Source: Polaribacter sp. SA4-10
GTDB lineage: Bacteria > Bacteroidota > Bacteroidia > Flavobacteriales > Flavobacteriaceae
Direction of reading: 5' to 3'
DNA: 64,000 bases
NCBI GenBank assembly: GCA_949519155.1
Contig: CATIQU010000005.1
Location: forward strand, 52,073 to 116,072
The notes under the pieces were generated by a model that did not search any database, had not been told where the DNA came from, and saw only the letters and a list, made by a program, of their open reading frames with translations. This document shows, in pieces, positions 26,850 to 35,983 of the stretch. Positions within the stretch are counted from its first letter, which is position 1. Every line of letters starts with the position of its first letter. Both the position numbers and the translations under genes were made by a program.

Positions 26850-27974
26850 CTGAAAATTCAACGTATTACATACCTCTCTTTAGGCACAAATCAAGGAGAA
26901 AAACTTGAAAACTTACAAAAAGCAATTCACCTAATTGCTAGTGAAGTGGGTGCTATTCAAAAGATAGCTTCCGTATACAAAACACCTTCTTGGGGCTTTG
27001 ATGGTGATGATTTTCTGAATACTTGCATAAAAGTCTCAACTTATCAAGCTCCAGAGAAATTATTACAAACTCTTTTTGCAATCGAAAAAAAACTAGGAAG
27101 GACTAGAAACAACCAGAATGAATATCAAAATAGACCAATAGACATTGACATCTTATTGTTTGACGATGAAATTATTTTCTCAAGAACTTTAACGGTACCA
27201 CATCCAAAAATGTTGTTGCGTAAATTTGTATTGGCTCCTTTAAATGAAATTGCTTCTACCTTCAATCATCCAATCGCGAAAAGTAAAATTGAGCTTTGCC
27301 TACAAAATTGTGAAGATACTTTAGAAATTGAAGTCATCACAGAGAAATTAATTCGCCCAATTCCCTTGTCAGAAAAGTACAACTATATTGCAATTGAAGG
27401 AAATATTGGTGCTGGAAAAACCTCGCTTGCCAATCTACTCTCTGATCAATTTAATGCAAAAGTAGTTTTAGAACGCTTTGCAGACAATCCTTTTTTACCA
27501 AAGTTTTACGAAGACAAAGAGCGGTACGCTTTCCCGTTAGAAATGAGTTTTCTAGCAGACAGGTATCAACAATTAAGTGATGACTTGGCTCAATTTGACT
27601 TATTTAAAAATTTCATTGTTTCTGATTATTATATTTTTAAATCTTTAATTTTTGCACAGGTAACCTTGTCTAAAGACGAGTATTTCTTATACAGGAAAAT
27701 GTTTGATTTAATGTATAAAGAGATTACGAAACCAGATCTATATGTTTATCTGTACCAGAATACAGATCGATTGTTAGAGAATATTAAAAAAAGAGGAAGA
27801 GACTATGAGCAAAATATTGAAAAGGACTATTTAAAAAAGATTCAGGATGGGTATTCCAATTTTATAAAAACAGAACAGAACTTAAACGTATTGACAATTG
27901 ATGTTTCTGAATTGGATTTCGTGAATAATGAGGAAGATTACCTGGCTATCATCCAACAAATCAACAAAGCTTAA
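26850..27974 (+). CDS. folK: FolK-deoxynucleoside kinase fusion, non-AUG start
   Basis: 374 residues if started at the CTG at 26850. The N-terminal HPPK domain (residues 1 to about 165) transfers pyrophosphate to hydroxymethyl-dihydropterin in folate synthesis. It needs the segment YLSLGTNQGEKLENLQKAI (residues 8-26), which lies upstream of the first canonical start, a GTG at 26946. The HPPK signature RPIDIDILL is intact. The C-terminal domain (about 175-374) is a deoxynucleoside kinase with P-loop EGNIGAGKTS near 183 and FLADRYQQ. Between the in-frame stop at 26826 and that conserved segment there is no ATG, GTG or TTG; CTG 26850 or ATT 26844 are the options, or one base is wrong. Confidence 0.88.
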   Translation: MKIQRITYLSLGTNQGEKLENLQKAIHLIASEVGAIQKIASVYKTPSWGFDGDDFLNTCIKVSTYQAPEKLLQTLFAIEKKLGRTRNNQNEYQNRPIDIDILLFDDEIIFSRTLTVPHPKMLLRKFVLAPLNEIASTFNHPIAKSKIELCLQNCEDTLEIEVITEKLIRPIPLSEKYNYIAIEGNIGAGKTSLANLLSDQFNAKVVLERFADNPFLPKFYEDKERYAFPLEMSFLADRYQQLSDDLAQFDLFKNFIVSDYYIFKSLIFAQVTLSKDEYFLYRKMFDLMYKEITKPDLYVYLYQNTDRLLENIKKRGRDYEQNIEKDYLKKIQDGYSNFIKTEQNLNVLTIDVSELDFVNNEEDYLAIIQQINKA

Positions 27975-27992
27975 AAGCAATAATAAGAATTA

Positions 27993-28041
27993 AAATCATA
28001 AAAAAGGGGATCCATTTCATGGATTTCTTTTTTTATGATTT
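27993..28041. terminator. Long bidirectional terminator between folK-dNK and gldC
   Basis: Nested inverted repeats: outer AAATCATAAAAAA / TTTTTTATGATTT and inner ATCCAT-TTC-ATGGAT. It serves the convergent folK-dNK and gldB-gldC transcripts. Confidence 0.85.
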
Positions 28042-28048
28042 ACGAAAA

Positions 28049-28387
28049 TTACTCCTTTACTATTTCTAGTTTCTCTGCAAAATAGGAACAAAAATCACGC
28101 ATAGTAGCACTCATCTTTTCATCGTTTGTGGCTCTCTCAAAAGAATCTGCCATAGACACCAAACTCTGGTGAAAAAATTGTTTCATTTCATCAACTGGCA
28201 TGTCTTTAGTCCACAAATCCATGCGTAAAGTATCTTTGTCTTTAGGGTCCCAAACAGATAACATAATTGCCTTAGAAGTCATATTTTCAATTCCTCCTTC
28301 TTTTGCTGTCCATGAAATTTCTTCTGGAACTCTATTTTCATCCAATCCAATTTGAAATTTGATCTCCGATGTATGTTTTACAGCCAT
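28049..28387 (-). CDS. gldC: Gliding motility protein GldC
   Basis: 112 residues, small, soluble and with no signal peptide. The sequence (HTSEIKFQIGLDENRVPEEISW... and DLWTKDMPVDEMKQFF) matches GldC, encoded next to gldB in flavobacteria and needed for full gliding; its molecular role is unresolved. The ATG shares a base with the gldB stop (TAATG), so the pair is translationally coupled. Confidence 0.95.
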   Translation of the reverse strand: MAVKHTSEIKFQIGLDENRVPEEISWTAKEGGIENMTSKAIMLSVWDPKDKDTLRMDLWTKDMPVDEMKQFFHQSLVSMADSFERATNDEKMSATMRDFCSYFAEKLEIVKE

Positions 28388-29346
28388 TACTTTTTTGGTT
28401 TATATCTTGATTGGTCTAATAAACTTTGTGCGTCTATTGCTATTAATTTTTGCAAAGATACATCATTCTGTTTCATGAAAGACTGAACAATTTTCCAACC
28501 AATGTACCCTCCAATTTTACCGGGAGATTGATTGTCTTGTGCTGTATAAAATTTAGAAAATGGAGCATTCTCAATAAATCTTTTATTCAATTTTGTATCT
28601 GTGCTATAAAGTAATTCTTTTTCAATAAAAAATTTCCAAACTTGCTCTTCATTTTGTTTTGCCCATAAAAGTTTCTTCATGGAATATCCTGTTTTTTCTT
28701 TTTCTGAAACAAGTGGTAAGTAGCTATCTAAAAGGTACCATTTTTTTCCTTCTACAATTATTTTTGAAAGAAAACTTCGATTGTTGAAAGGTTTCACCTG
28801 CGTATTTATAATCGCGTTTGCTACGTCAACAATTAAATGTTCTTTCGAATTATTTTCTTTAATGTATAGAGGGTAATCTGCATAAAATTCATGTTGTTTC
28901 CCTAAATAAACATCTAAAGAAACCAATAATATACTATCTGCATATATCATTCTATTTTCATAATCGATATTTGAAAGCATGGTAATAACTTTGGGAGCTC
29001 TAAATGTAGGATTGTAATGAGTGATGTGTTTGAATAAAGAGGTGAATTGTTTTTTCATTTCATTGAAATCACTATAGATTTCTTGCGTTTCGTTGAATAG
29101 GTCTTGTTCGTCTTTGTTGTTTATTTTTGCCAACCAAACGCTATCAGATACTGCAATTGGAAACAGTAATGGAAAATTATTTTTAACATCTATTAAAGAC
29201 TCAGAAGTAGCCTTATAAAAGGCCTGTTCAAATCGTTCTATAGCATAATCTACTTCAATATTTGTAACATCGACATCACTTTTATTTTCATTTTTACAGG
29301 AAAGTAAAATGAGAGAAATAATAAAAATCTTTAAAAGAAACTTCAT
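28387..29346 (-). CDS. gldB: Gliding motility lipoprotein GldB
   Basis: 319 residues. The signal peptide ends in a lipobox (LILLSCKNE), and the mature part matches GldB (IERFEQAFYKA near residue 37, GGYIGWKIVQSFMK near 280). GldB is a membrane lipoprotein required for gliding motility. The late GYIGWKIV segment resembles DUF2268-type peptidase relatives, but no HExxH is visible, so I do not claim protease activity. gldB-gldC is the classical flavobacterial pair. Confidence 0.94.
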   Translation of the reverse strand: MKFLLKIFIISLILLSCKNENKSDVDVTNIEVDYAIERFEQAFYKATSESLIDVKNNFPLLFPIAVSDSVWLAKINNKDEQDLFNETQEIYSDFNEMKKQFTSLFKHITHYNPTFRAPKVITMLSNIDYENRMIYADSILLVSLDVYLGKQHEFYADYPLYIKENNSKEHLIVDVANAIINTQVKPFNNRSFLSKIIVEGKKWYLLDSYLPLVSEKEKTGYSMKKLLWAKQNEEQVWKFFIEKELLYSTDTKLNKRFIENAPFSKFYTAQDNQSPGKIGGYIGWKIVQSFMKQNDVSLQKLIAIDAQSLLDQSRYKPKK

Positions 29347-29404
29347 AAAATTTGTATCTTGCTGTTAGATAATAGAACGACAAAAATACTAAAATAGTTT
29401 GTGT

Positions 29405-30193
29405 ATGAATGCTCAAAAAGTAACAGAACATATTATTAGTTGGTTAAAAGCATATGCAGAGAATGCAGGAGTAAAAGGTTTTGTAATTGGGGTTTCTGGC
29501 GGAATCGATTCTGCTGCTACCTCTACCCTGTGTGCAGCAACTGGTTTTCCAACGTTGTGTGTGGAAATGCCAATACATCAAGCACAAAATCAAGTGACTA
29601 GAGCTGAAGAACACATAACACAATTAAAAAAACAATATGCAAATGTTTCAAGTGTTCGTGTAGATCTAACAAGTTCTTTTGATAATTTCATAAATGTTGT
29701 TCCAGAAGTTGCTTCGTCAGAACAAGTGGCGCTGTCTTTAGCGAATACAAGAGCGAGATTGCGAATGACAACCTTGTATTATTTTGCGGGACTGCACAAT
29801 TATTTAGTTGCTGGAACGGGAAATAAAGTAGAAGATTTTGGGGTTGGGTTTTACACCAAGTATGGTGATGGTGGCGTTGACCTAAGTCCAATTGCTGATC
29901 TAATGAAATCTGAAGTGTATCAAATTGCTGCTTTTTTAAAGGTACCAACAGCCATTCAAGAGGCACAACCTACAGATGGTCTGTTTGGAGACAGCAGAAC
30001 AGATGAGGACCAAATAGGCGCTTCTTACGATGAATTAGAATGGGCAATGAAAATGCAAGATCTTAAGAAGACAGCTAATGATTTTTTAGGAAGAGAACAA
30101 GAAGTGTATAGAATTTACTCGCGATTGAACAGGGTGAATCAACATAAAATGCAACCAATTCCTGTTTGTAAAATTCCTGAAAGTTTACAATAA
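29405..30193 (+). CDS. nadE: NH3-dependent NAD+ synthetase
   Basis: 262 residues from the ATG at 29405; a TTG two codons upstream is possible but adds nothing. It adenylates and amidates nicotinate adenine dinucleotide to NAD+. The PP-loop GVSGGIDSA is near residue 32, then CVEMPIHQ, AGTGNKVEDFGVGFYTKYGDGGVDL and QPTDGLFGDSRTDEDQIGASY. No glutaminase domain is attached, so ammonia is the nitrogen donor. It converges with dnaG 9 bases away with no terminator visible. Confidence 0.95.
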   Translation: MNAQKVTEHIISWLKAYAENAGVKGFVIGVSGGIDSAATSTLCAATGFPTLCVEMPIHQAQNQVTRAEEHITQLKKQYANVSSVRVDLTSSFDNFINVVPEVASSEQVALSLANTRARLRMTTLYYFAGLHNYLVAGTGNKVEDFGVGFYTKYGDGGVDLSPIADLMKSEVYQIAAFLKVPTAIQEAQPTDGLFGDSRTDEDQIGASYDELEWAMKMQDLKKTANDFLGREQEVYRIYSRLNRVNQHKMQPIPVCKIPESLQ

Positions 30194-30202
30194 TTGAAAG
30201 TT

Positions 30203-32221
30203 CTAAACCACTCTTGTCAATTTATTAAAAAGTTTCATTTTTAAATTATTATACCTTATAATTTCTTCTTTTTCTTCGTTAGAGTAAATTCTATTTTCTG
30301 ATGATTTCTCATTCACCAAAGTTTCGATCAAAACTCTTCTGATATTAAAAACAACATCATTTACTGCTTTTGGTAATTTTTCTATTTCAGATTTCACTTC
30401 AATACTTTTGCTTTCCCAGTTACTTAATTGCTGGGTAGGGTTTTCTTTTTCCATTAAAATGGAAGTTACTATTGAAGAAATTTCTATATTCTTATGGTTA
30501 ATTAAACGATCTATATCTAATTTTTCTAGCTGATTTAATTGATGAATAATTTCATTATAAATTTCTTGAAATGTAGTGTTTGAGAACTCTATTTCGTCTT
30601 CATGTAAATGAACATAAATTTCTGACGAAACAGTGTTTTTATAGATTCTATTACTGTAAATTTCTTTTCCGTCTTCGTTTACCTGAACCACTTCCTCTAT
30701 AAAATCTACTTCATTATTTCCATAAAGCAACAAAATTCTTATGATTTCTTTTTCTAAAATAGACAACTGATCTATTTTCTGAGTAGCAATCATTCCACCT
30801 TTTACCACGCCCATTTGCGATTGTTCTTGCTCGTGAAAGTATTCTGCGGGTGGCTGATTTGAATCTACATTGGAATTGAAATTTGATTTTGTATTGCTTT
30901 TAACCGCTTTTGCATTGCGTTCTTTGCTTAGCATTTGTGCGAGTTCACTAAAGAGTACACGCTCTGAAATATCCATGATTCTTGCACATTCTTGCACATA
31001 CACTTCGCGCTGTATGCCATCTGGTATTTTAGAAATACTCTGAACAATGTCTCGGATAACGCCTGCTTTTTTAATCGGATCGTTTTTCGAATCTTTTAAA
31101 AGAAGTGATACTTTAAAGTTGATGAAATCTTGAGCTGCTTCTTCTAAATATATCTTCAACTCACTATCGGAATGCGATTTGGCAAAACTATCTGGATCTT
31201 CTCCGTCTGGAAATTGAACTACTTTAACGTTCATTCCCTGTTCTAATATTAAGTCGATTCCACGAAGAGAGGCACGTATTCCAGCTGCATCACCATCAAA
31301 AAGCACGGTAATGTTTTTAGTCAATCGACTTACCAATCGAATTTGATCCGACGTCAATGCGGTTCCGGAAGATGCAACTACATTTTCTACTCTAGATTGA
31401 TTGAATGAAATAACATCGGTATACCCTTCAACTAGGAAACAATTGTCTTGTTTAGCAATTTCTTTCTTCGCTTGATAGATTCCGTATAAGATTTTACTCT
31501 TATGATAAATGTCACTTTCTGGAGAATTTAAGTATTTTGCTGCCTTTTTATCACTTGTTAAAATTCGACCTCCAAAACCTAAAATTCGACCAGACATCGA
31601 ATGTATCGGAAACATTACACGCCCTTTAAATCGATCAAACTGTTTGTTTTCTTTGACAATAGTCAATCCTGTTGAGGCTAAATATTTAAGATCGTACCCC
31701 TTGTCTAAGGCTGCTTTGGTAAAATTATCCCACTCATCTTTACAATATCCTAAGTCAAATTTTTCTATAATTTCGTCTGTAAAACCACGTTCTTTAAAGT
31801 AAGACAGTCCTATTGCTTTTCCTTTAATGGTGTTTAGCATAAGGTCATGAAAGTATTCTTTGGCAAAATTAGAGACCAAAAACATACTTTCTCGCTCGTT
31901 TAATTGTGCTTTCTGCTCATCGGATTGTTCAGTTTCTTCAATCTCAATATTGTATTTTCTTGCCAGCCATTTTAAGGCTTCTGGATAGGAATAATGTTCG
32001 TGCTCCATTAAAAAAGAAACAGCGTTCCCTCCTTTTCCTGTAGAGAAATCTTTCCAGATTTGCTTTACGGGAGACACCATGAATGAGGGCGATTTTTCGT
32101 CTGTAAACGGACTTAAACCTTTAAAGTTACTTCCTGCTTTTTTTAGCTGAACAAACTCACCAATAACCTCCTCTACTCTTGCAGATTCGAAAACACGGTC
32201 TATGGTACTTCTTGAGATCAT
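30203..32221 (-). CDS. dnaG: DNA primase, without the zinc ligands
   Basis: 672 residues: a CHC2-type N-terminal domain (about 1-100), the catalytic core (LGFGGRILTSDKKAAKYLNSPESDIYHK near 215) and TOPRIM domain (FLVEGYTDVISF near 265, LFDGDAAGIRAS near 310), then a helicase-binding C-terminal region. It makes RNA primers at the fork. In the N-terminal domain the four Zn ligands of E. coli DnaG are replaced: Ser37, Thr40, Asp58 and Thr61, although PF.DEKSPSF and GGNAVSFLM around them are preserved. The fold seems to be maintained without zinc. The acidic C-terminal part (about 430-670) is divergent. Confidence 0.95.
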   Translation of the reverse strand: MISRSTIDRVFESARVEEVIGEFVQLKKAGSNFKGLSPFTDEKSPSFMVSPVKQIWKDFSTGKGGNAVSFLMEHEHYSYPEALKWLARKYNIEIEETEQSDEQKAQLNERESMFLVSNFAKEYFHDLMLNTIKGKAIGLSYFKERGFTDEIIEKFDLGYCKDEWDNFTKAALDKGYDLKYLASTGLTIVKENKQFDRFKGRVMFPIHSMSGRILGFGGRILTSDKKAAKYLNSPESDIYHKSKILYGIYQAKKEIAKQDNCFLVEGYTDVISFNQSRVENVVASSGTALTSDQIRLVSRLTKNITVLFDGDAAGIRASLRGIDLILEQGMNVKVVQFPDGEDPDSFAKSHSDSELKIYLEEAAQDFINFKVSLLLKDSKNDPIKKAGVIRDIVQSISKIPDGIQREVYVQECARIMDISERVLFSELAQMLSKERNAKAVKSNTKSNFNSNVDSNQPPAEYFHEQEQSQMGVVKGGMIATQKIDQLSILEKEIIRILLLYGNNEVDFIEEVVQVNEDGKEIYSNRIYKNTVSSEIYVHLHEDEIEFSNTTFQEIYNEIIHQLNQLEKLDIDRLINHKNIEISSIVTSILMEKENPTQQLSNWESKSIEVKSEIEKLPKAVNDVVFNIRRVLIETLVNEKSSENRIYSNEEKEEIIRYNNLKMKLFNKLTRVV

Positions 32222-32296
32222 TGATTATAGTCTTTATCGAAAAACAAAGATACCAATTTGAACTTTGTTTTTTCTCTTTGATTTTTTTTTGAAAAT

Positions 32297-32333
32297 AAAA
32301 AAACCTCACAGGTTGTAAAAAATCTGTGAGGCC
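32297..32333 (-). terminator. clpX terminator
   Basis: On the minus strand CCTCACAG, a 12-base loop, CTGTGAGG and then a T-run, about 20 bases past the clpX stop. Confidence 0.85.
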
Positions 32334-32352
32334 TTTATATAATAGCTGCTTT

Positions 32353-33591
32353 TTATGAGGCTGCTTTTAACTTTTTAAGAGTCGTATTTGTTAATTTTGA
32401 TTCTGCATATTTTTTAGTAACCTTCAATACTTTCACTTCAGCACTTGGCAACTCAAACATTGCATCTGTAAAAATGGCTTCACATAAAGAACGCAAACCT
32501 CTTGCTCCCAACTTGTAAGCTACTGCATTTTCTACAATGTAATTCAATGCGCCTTCTTCAATGGTAAAATCAATATCGTCCATTTCAAACAGTTTTGTGT
32601 ATTGCTTGATAATAGAGTTTTTAGGTTCTGTTAAAATCGCTCTTAATGTGATTGCATCTAGAGGATTCATATAACTTAGCACTGGTAAACGTCCAATGAT
32701 TTCAGGAATCAACCCAAAAGCCTTTAAATCGGAAGGGATGATGTATTGCAATAAATTTTCCTCGTCAATTTTATCATCGTCTAAAGATGCACTAAAACCA
32801 ACGGCTTGTCTATTTAAACGCTTGCTAATAATTCTTTCAATACCTGAAAAAGCACCTCCTGCAATAAATAAAATATCTTTTGTATCTACTTCAATAAACT
32901 TTTGCTCTGGGTGTTTTCTTCCGCCTTTTGGCGCAACATTTACAACAGTTCCTTCTAATAATTTTAATAATGCTTGTTGTACTCCTTCTCCAGAAACGTC
33001 TCGTGTAATGGATGGATTGTCCCCTTTTCTGGCAATTTTATCAATTTCATCAATAAAAACAATCCCTCTTTGTGCTTTTTCTAAATCGTAATCTGCTGCT
33101 TGTAAAAGCCTACTTAAAATACTTTCAACATCTTCTCCAACATATCCTGCTTGCGTTAAAACAGTTGCATCTACAATAGAGAAAGGAACATTTAACATTT
33201 TTGCAATGGTACGAGCCACTAGTGTTTTTCCGGTACCTGTTTCACCTACTAAAACAATGTTTGATTTTTCAATTTCTACTTCGTCTTCATCATCTGTGGT
33301 TTGTAACAATCTTTTATAGTGATTGTAAACTGCAACAGCCATCGCACGTTTCGTTTCATCTTGTCCAATAATGTATTGATCTAAAAACGTTTTAATTTCT
33401 ACTGGTTTTTTTAATAATAAATCTTTTGAAAGGCCACTTGTATTCGTTTCAGAAACTTCTTCTTCAACAATACCATGTGCTTGCTCAATACATTTATCAC
33501 AGATATGCGCATCTACACCTGCAATTAGCAAGTCTGTTTCTGCTTTTTTTCGTCCGCAAAACGAACATTCTAAATTTTCTTCTTTCGACAT
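32353..33591 (-). CDS. clpX: ATP-dependent Clp protease ATP-binding subunit ClpX
   Basis: 412 residues. The N-terminal zinc-binding domain has CSFCGRKK...CDKCIEQ (residues 9-38), intact here. The AAA+ module has Walker A GETGTGKT near 118, pore loop AGYVGED, Walker B IVFIDEIDKIA near 180, the RKH loop (GGRKHP) and sensor 2 region GARGLRSLCE. ClpX unfolds substrates and feeds them to ClpP. It lies 69 bases downstream of clpP, and tig is upstream of both, the conserved tig-clpP-clpX order. Confidence 0.98.
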   Translation of the reverse strand: MSKEENLECSFCGRKKAETDLLIAGVDAHICDKCIEQAHGIVEEEVSETNTSGLSKDLLLKKPVEIKTFLDQYIIGQDETKRAMAVAVYNHYKRLLQTTDDEDEVEIEKSNIVLVGETGTGKTLVARTIAKMLNVPFSIVDATVLTQAGYVGEDVESILSRLLQAADYDLEKAQRGIVFIDEIDKIARKGDNPSITRDVSGEGVQQALLKLLEGTVVNVAPKGGRKHPEQKFIEVDTKDILFIAGGAFSGIERIISKRLNRQAVGFSASLDDDKIDEENLLQYIIPSDLKAFGLIPEIIGRLPVLSYMNPLDAITLRAILTEPKNSIIKQYTKLFEMDDIDFTIEEGALNYIVENAVAYKLGARGLRSLCEAIFTDAMFELPSAEVKVLKVTKKYAESKLTNTTLKKLKAAS

Positions 33592-33660
33592 TTGAATCGC
33601 TTTATGCTTTAGGCTGTATGCAAATTATAAACTACAATTTGGCTTTTCGCTTAAGGTCTT

Positions 33661-34320
33661 TTACTTTCTTACTAAAACTTCGTCAATCATACCGTACTTT
33701 TTAGCTTCATCGGCTTTCATCCAGTAATCTCTATCAGAGTCTTGATGTACTTTTTCGATGGTTTGACCTGAGTGGTTTGCAATAATTGCATACAACTCGT
33801 CTTTTAATTTCAAGATTTCTCTTGTTGTAATTTCAATATCTGAAGCCTGACCTTGTGCTCCTCCTAACGGTTGATGAATCATTACACGAGAGTGTGGCAA
33901 TGCAGAACGTTTTCCTTTTGCTCCTGCACACATTAAAACAGCACCCATAGAGGCTGCCATTCCTGTACATATTGTGGCAATATCTGGTTTTATAAATTGC
34001 ATGGTATCATAAATACCCAAACCAGCATACACACCTCCACCTGGAGAATTGATATATATTGAAATGTCTTTATTGGCATCTAAACTTTCTAAAAACAATA
34101 ATTGCGCTTGAATAACATTGGCAACTTGGTCATTAATCCCTGTTCCTAGAAAAATAATTCTATCCATCATTAAGCGTGAAAAAACATCCATTTGGGTAAT
34201 ATTCATCTGACGTTCTTCCATAATGTATGGCGTAAGACTACTCGTTATTTTACCTAAATAGGTGCTATTTATTCCGTGATGTTTTGTTGCGTATTTTTCG
34301 AACTCTTTTCCGTAATCCAT
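33661..34320 (-). CDS. clpP: ATP-dependent Clp protease proteolytic subunit
   Basis: 219 residues. The serine protease triad is visible: Ser in [11 protein letters not shown], His in VMIHQPLGG and Asp in DSDRDYWM; the [11 protein letters not shown] oxyanion strand is also present. The N-terminal 25 or so residues (including [11 protein letters not shown]) look like the short propeptide seen in Bacteroidota. It forms the degradation chamber used by ClpX. The tig terminator lies upstream, so it probably has its own promoter. Confidence 0.98.
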   Translation of the reverse strand: MDYGKEFEKYATKHHGINSTYLGKITSSLTPYIMEERQMNITQMDVFSRLMMDRIIFLGTGINDQVANVIQAQLLFLESLDANKDISIYINSPGGGVYAGLGIYDTMQFIKPDIATICTGMAASMGAVLMCAGAKGKRSALPHSRVMIHQPLGGAQGQASDIEITTREILKLKDELYAIIANHSGQTIEKVHQDSDRDYWMKADEAKKYGMIDEVLVRK

Positions 34321-34397
34321 TTCCGTGATTATTTTATTGTTTGAACTGTAAAGATAAGAACTATTCCGTTATTATTTTGTTACAGTGTTTAGACTAA

Positions 34398-34427
34398 AAA
34401 AACCTGAATTTAATAATTCAGGTTTTT
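34398..34427 (-). terminator. tig terminator
   Basis: A perfect 13-bp stem AAAAACCTGAATT / AATTCAGGTTTTT with a TAAT loop, about 50 bases beyond the tig stop and upstream of clpP. Confidence 0.9.
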
Positions 34428-34479
34428 AATTATTATTTTTTTTAACTCAAGAATGAGCTACAAAAACAATCTGTGATTG

Positions 34480-35802
34480 TTATTTGTAAACTTCTTTTAC
34501 AAATTTTTCGTAAGAAAGTTCTTTTGACTTAAAGCTCATGTTTTCTTTATAGAAAGCTAATAATTTTTGACTCATTAATTGAGCTTGTAATTTCTGAGCT
34601 TCTTCTTGATTTGATAATATTCTTGTTGCAATGTCATCCAATTCTTTTTCTTCTGGATTCATATTGCCAAATTGTGCCATTTGCGTGCGGATAAATCCTT
34701 TTGCATAGGCCACCAATTCTGCATAATCTAGTTTAATGTGATTATCTTTCATAATCTTTCCTTCGATTAATTGATAACGCAATGCTTTTTCAGATTTTGC
34801 ATATTCTGCTGCTGCCTCTTCTGTTGATAATTGTTTTTCACCGGCTGTTGCTAACCATTTCTTTAAGAAATCTGCGGGTAAATCAAACTTTGTGTTTTCA
34901 ACTAGGTATTCGGTTACAGCATTTAATAATTGCTGATCTCCTTGCTGGTTGAACTGCTTTTCTGCATCTTCTTTGATCTTCGCTCTTACATCTGTTACTG
35001 ACGTTACACTTCCATCAGAAAACAATTTGGTAAATAATTCTTGATCTAATTCTGCAAGAATTGTTTCTGTAATTGCTTCTAGGGTAAATGTTATATTAAT
35101 GTCTAAACCTAAAACTTCTTCTTGAGGAATACCTAAGACCGTTTCTAGTTGATACTCGTTTGTAAACAATCCTTTTGTTTTCAATTCGATAACAACACCA
35201 CTTTTAGCACCAACAAACTTTTTTAAGTTTGCCTTTCCTTCAACATCTTTTAAAGAAAATGTTGCTTTTTTATCAATCTCTTTTTCTTGATTCACAAAAG
35301 TACCGGTAACATTAGATGTCGCTGTAACTACCTCTATTGGAGATTCTGTTCCGTAACGCGCTTGAATGTTTTCAACTTCTTTGTCGATTAATTCATCTGT
35401 TGCTATAATATTATATTGAGTTACTTTTTTCTTTGCGTTTAGATCTACATCAAATTGAGGCGCTAACCCTAATTCAAATTCGAAAGAAAAAATAGCTGCT
35501 TCCCAGTTAAAATCTTCTTGCATTCTTGGGATTGGGTTTCCTAATATCTCTAGCTTCTCGTCCGCTAAATATTTATTTAGAGACGCTTGTAATAGCTTAT
35601 TTACCTCATCGATCATGATCGATTTCCCATATTGCTTTTTAATCATTCCCATTGGCACATGCCCTTTTCTAAATCCTGGAATGTCTGCTTTTTTACGGTA
35701 ATCTTCTAACAATTCAGATACTTTTGCTTGGTAGTCTTCTGCAACAATATCAATTTTTACAACTGCGTTTAATGCATCACTGTTTTGTTTTGTAATATTC
35801 AT
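34480..35802 (-). CDS. tig: Trigger factor
   Basis: 440 residues. The ribosome-binding N-domain has the signature IPGFRKGHVPMGMI (about 42-55). The middle FKBP-like region (about 155-250) is divergent, and the helical C-terminal chaperone arms follow. Trigger factor binds L23 at the exit tunnel and protects nascent chains. It has a near-ideal promoter upstream, and clpP and clpX follow downstream. Confidence 0.95.
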   Translation of the reverse strand: MNITKQNSDALNAVVKIDIVAEDYQAKVSELLEDYRKKADIPGFRKGHVPMGMIKKQYGKSIMIDEVNKLLQASLNKYLADEKLEILGNPIPRMQEDFNWEAAIFSFEFELGLAPQFDVDLNAKKKVTQYNIIATDELIDKEVENIQARYGTESPIEVVTATSNVTGTFVNQEKEIDKKATFSLKDVEGKANLKKFVGAKSGVVIELKTKGLFTNEYQLETVLGIPQEEVLGLDINITFTLEAITETILAELDQELFTKLFSDGSVTSVTDVRAKIKEDAEKQFNQQGDQQLLNAVTEYLVENTKFDLPADFLKKWLATAGEKQLSTEEAAAEYAKSEKALRYQLIEGKIMKDNHIKLDYAELVAYAKGFIRTQMAQFGNMNPEEKELDDIATRILSNQEEAQKLQAQLMSQKLLAFYKENMSFKSKELSYEKFVKEVYK

Positions 35803-35837
35803 TTCTTTATTGGCTTCTGTTCATGAAAAATCAATTG

Positions 35838-35868
35838 CAAAATTACTCATTTTTATCAACTATACAAA
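35838..35868 (-). promoter_or_regulatory. tig promoter
   Basis: On the minus strand -33 TTTG (35865-35868), a 19-base spacer and -7 TAATTTTG (35838-35845), about 35 bases before the ATG. It is one of the best consensus matches in the window. Confidence 0.75.
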
Positions 35869-35983
35869 GGTTTAAAAGAGTTCTATTTCAAACTCTTCTT
35901 TTAGAAGACACTCACAAACTGGATATATAAACAAAAAGTACAGAAAGAGTTAAGCTACATTTTAAAAACCCAAAATTATTCTA

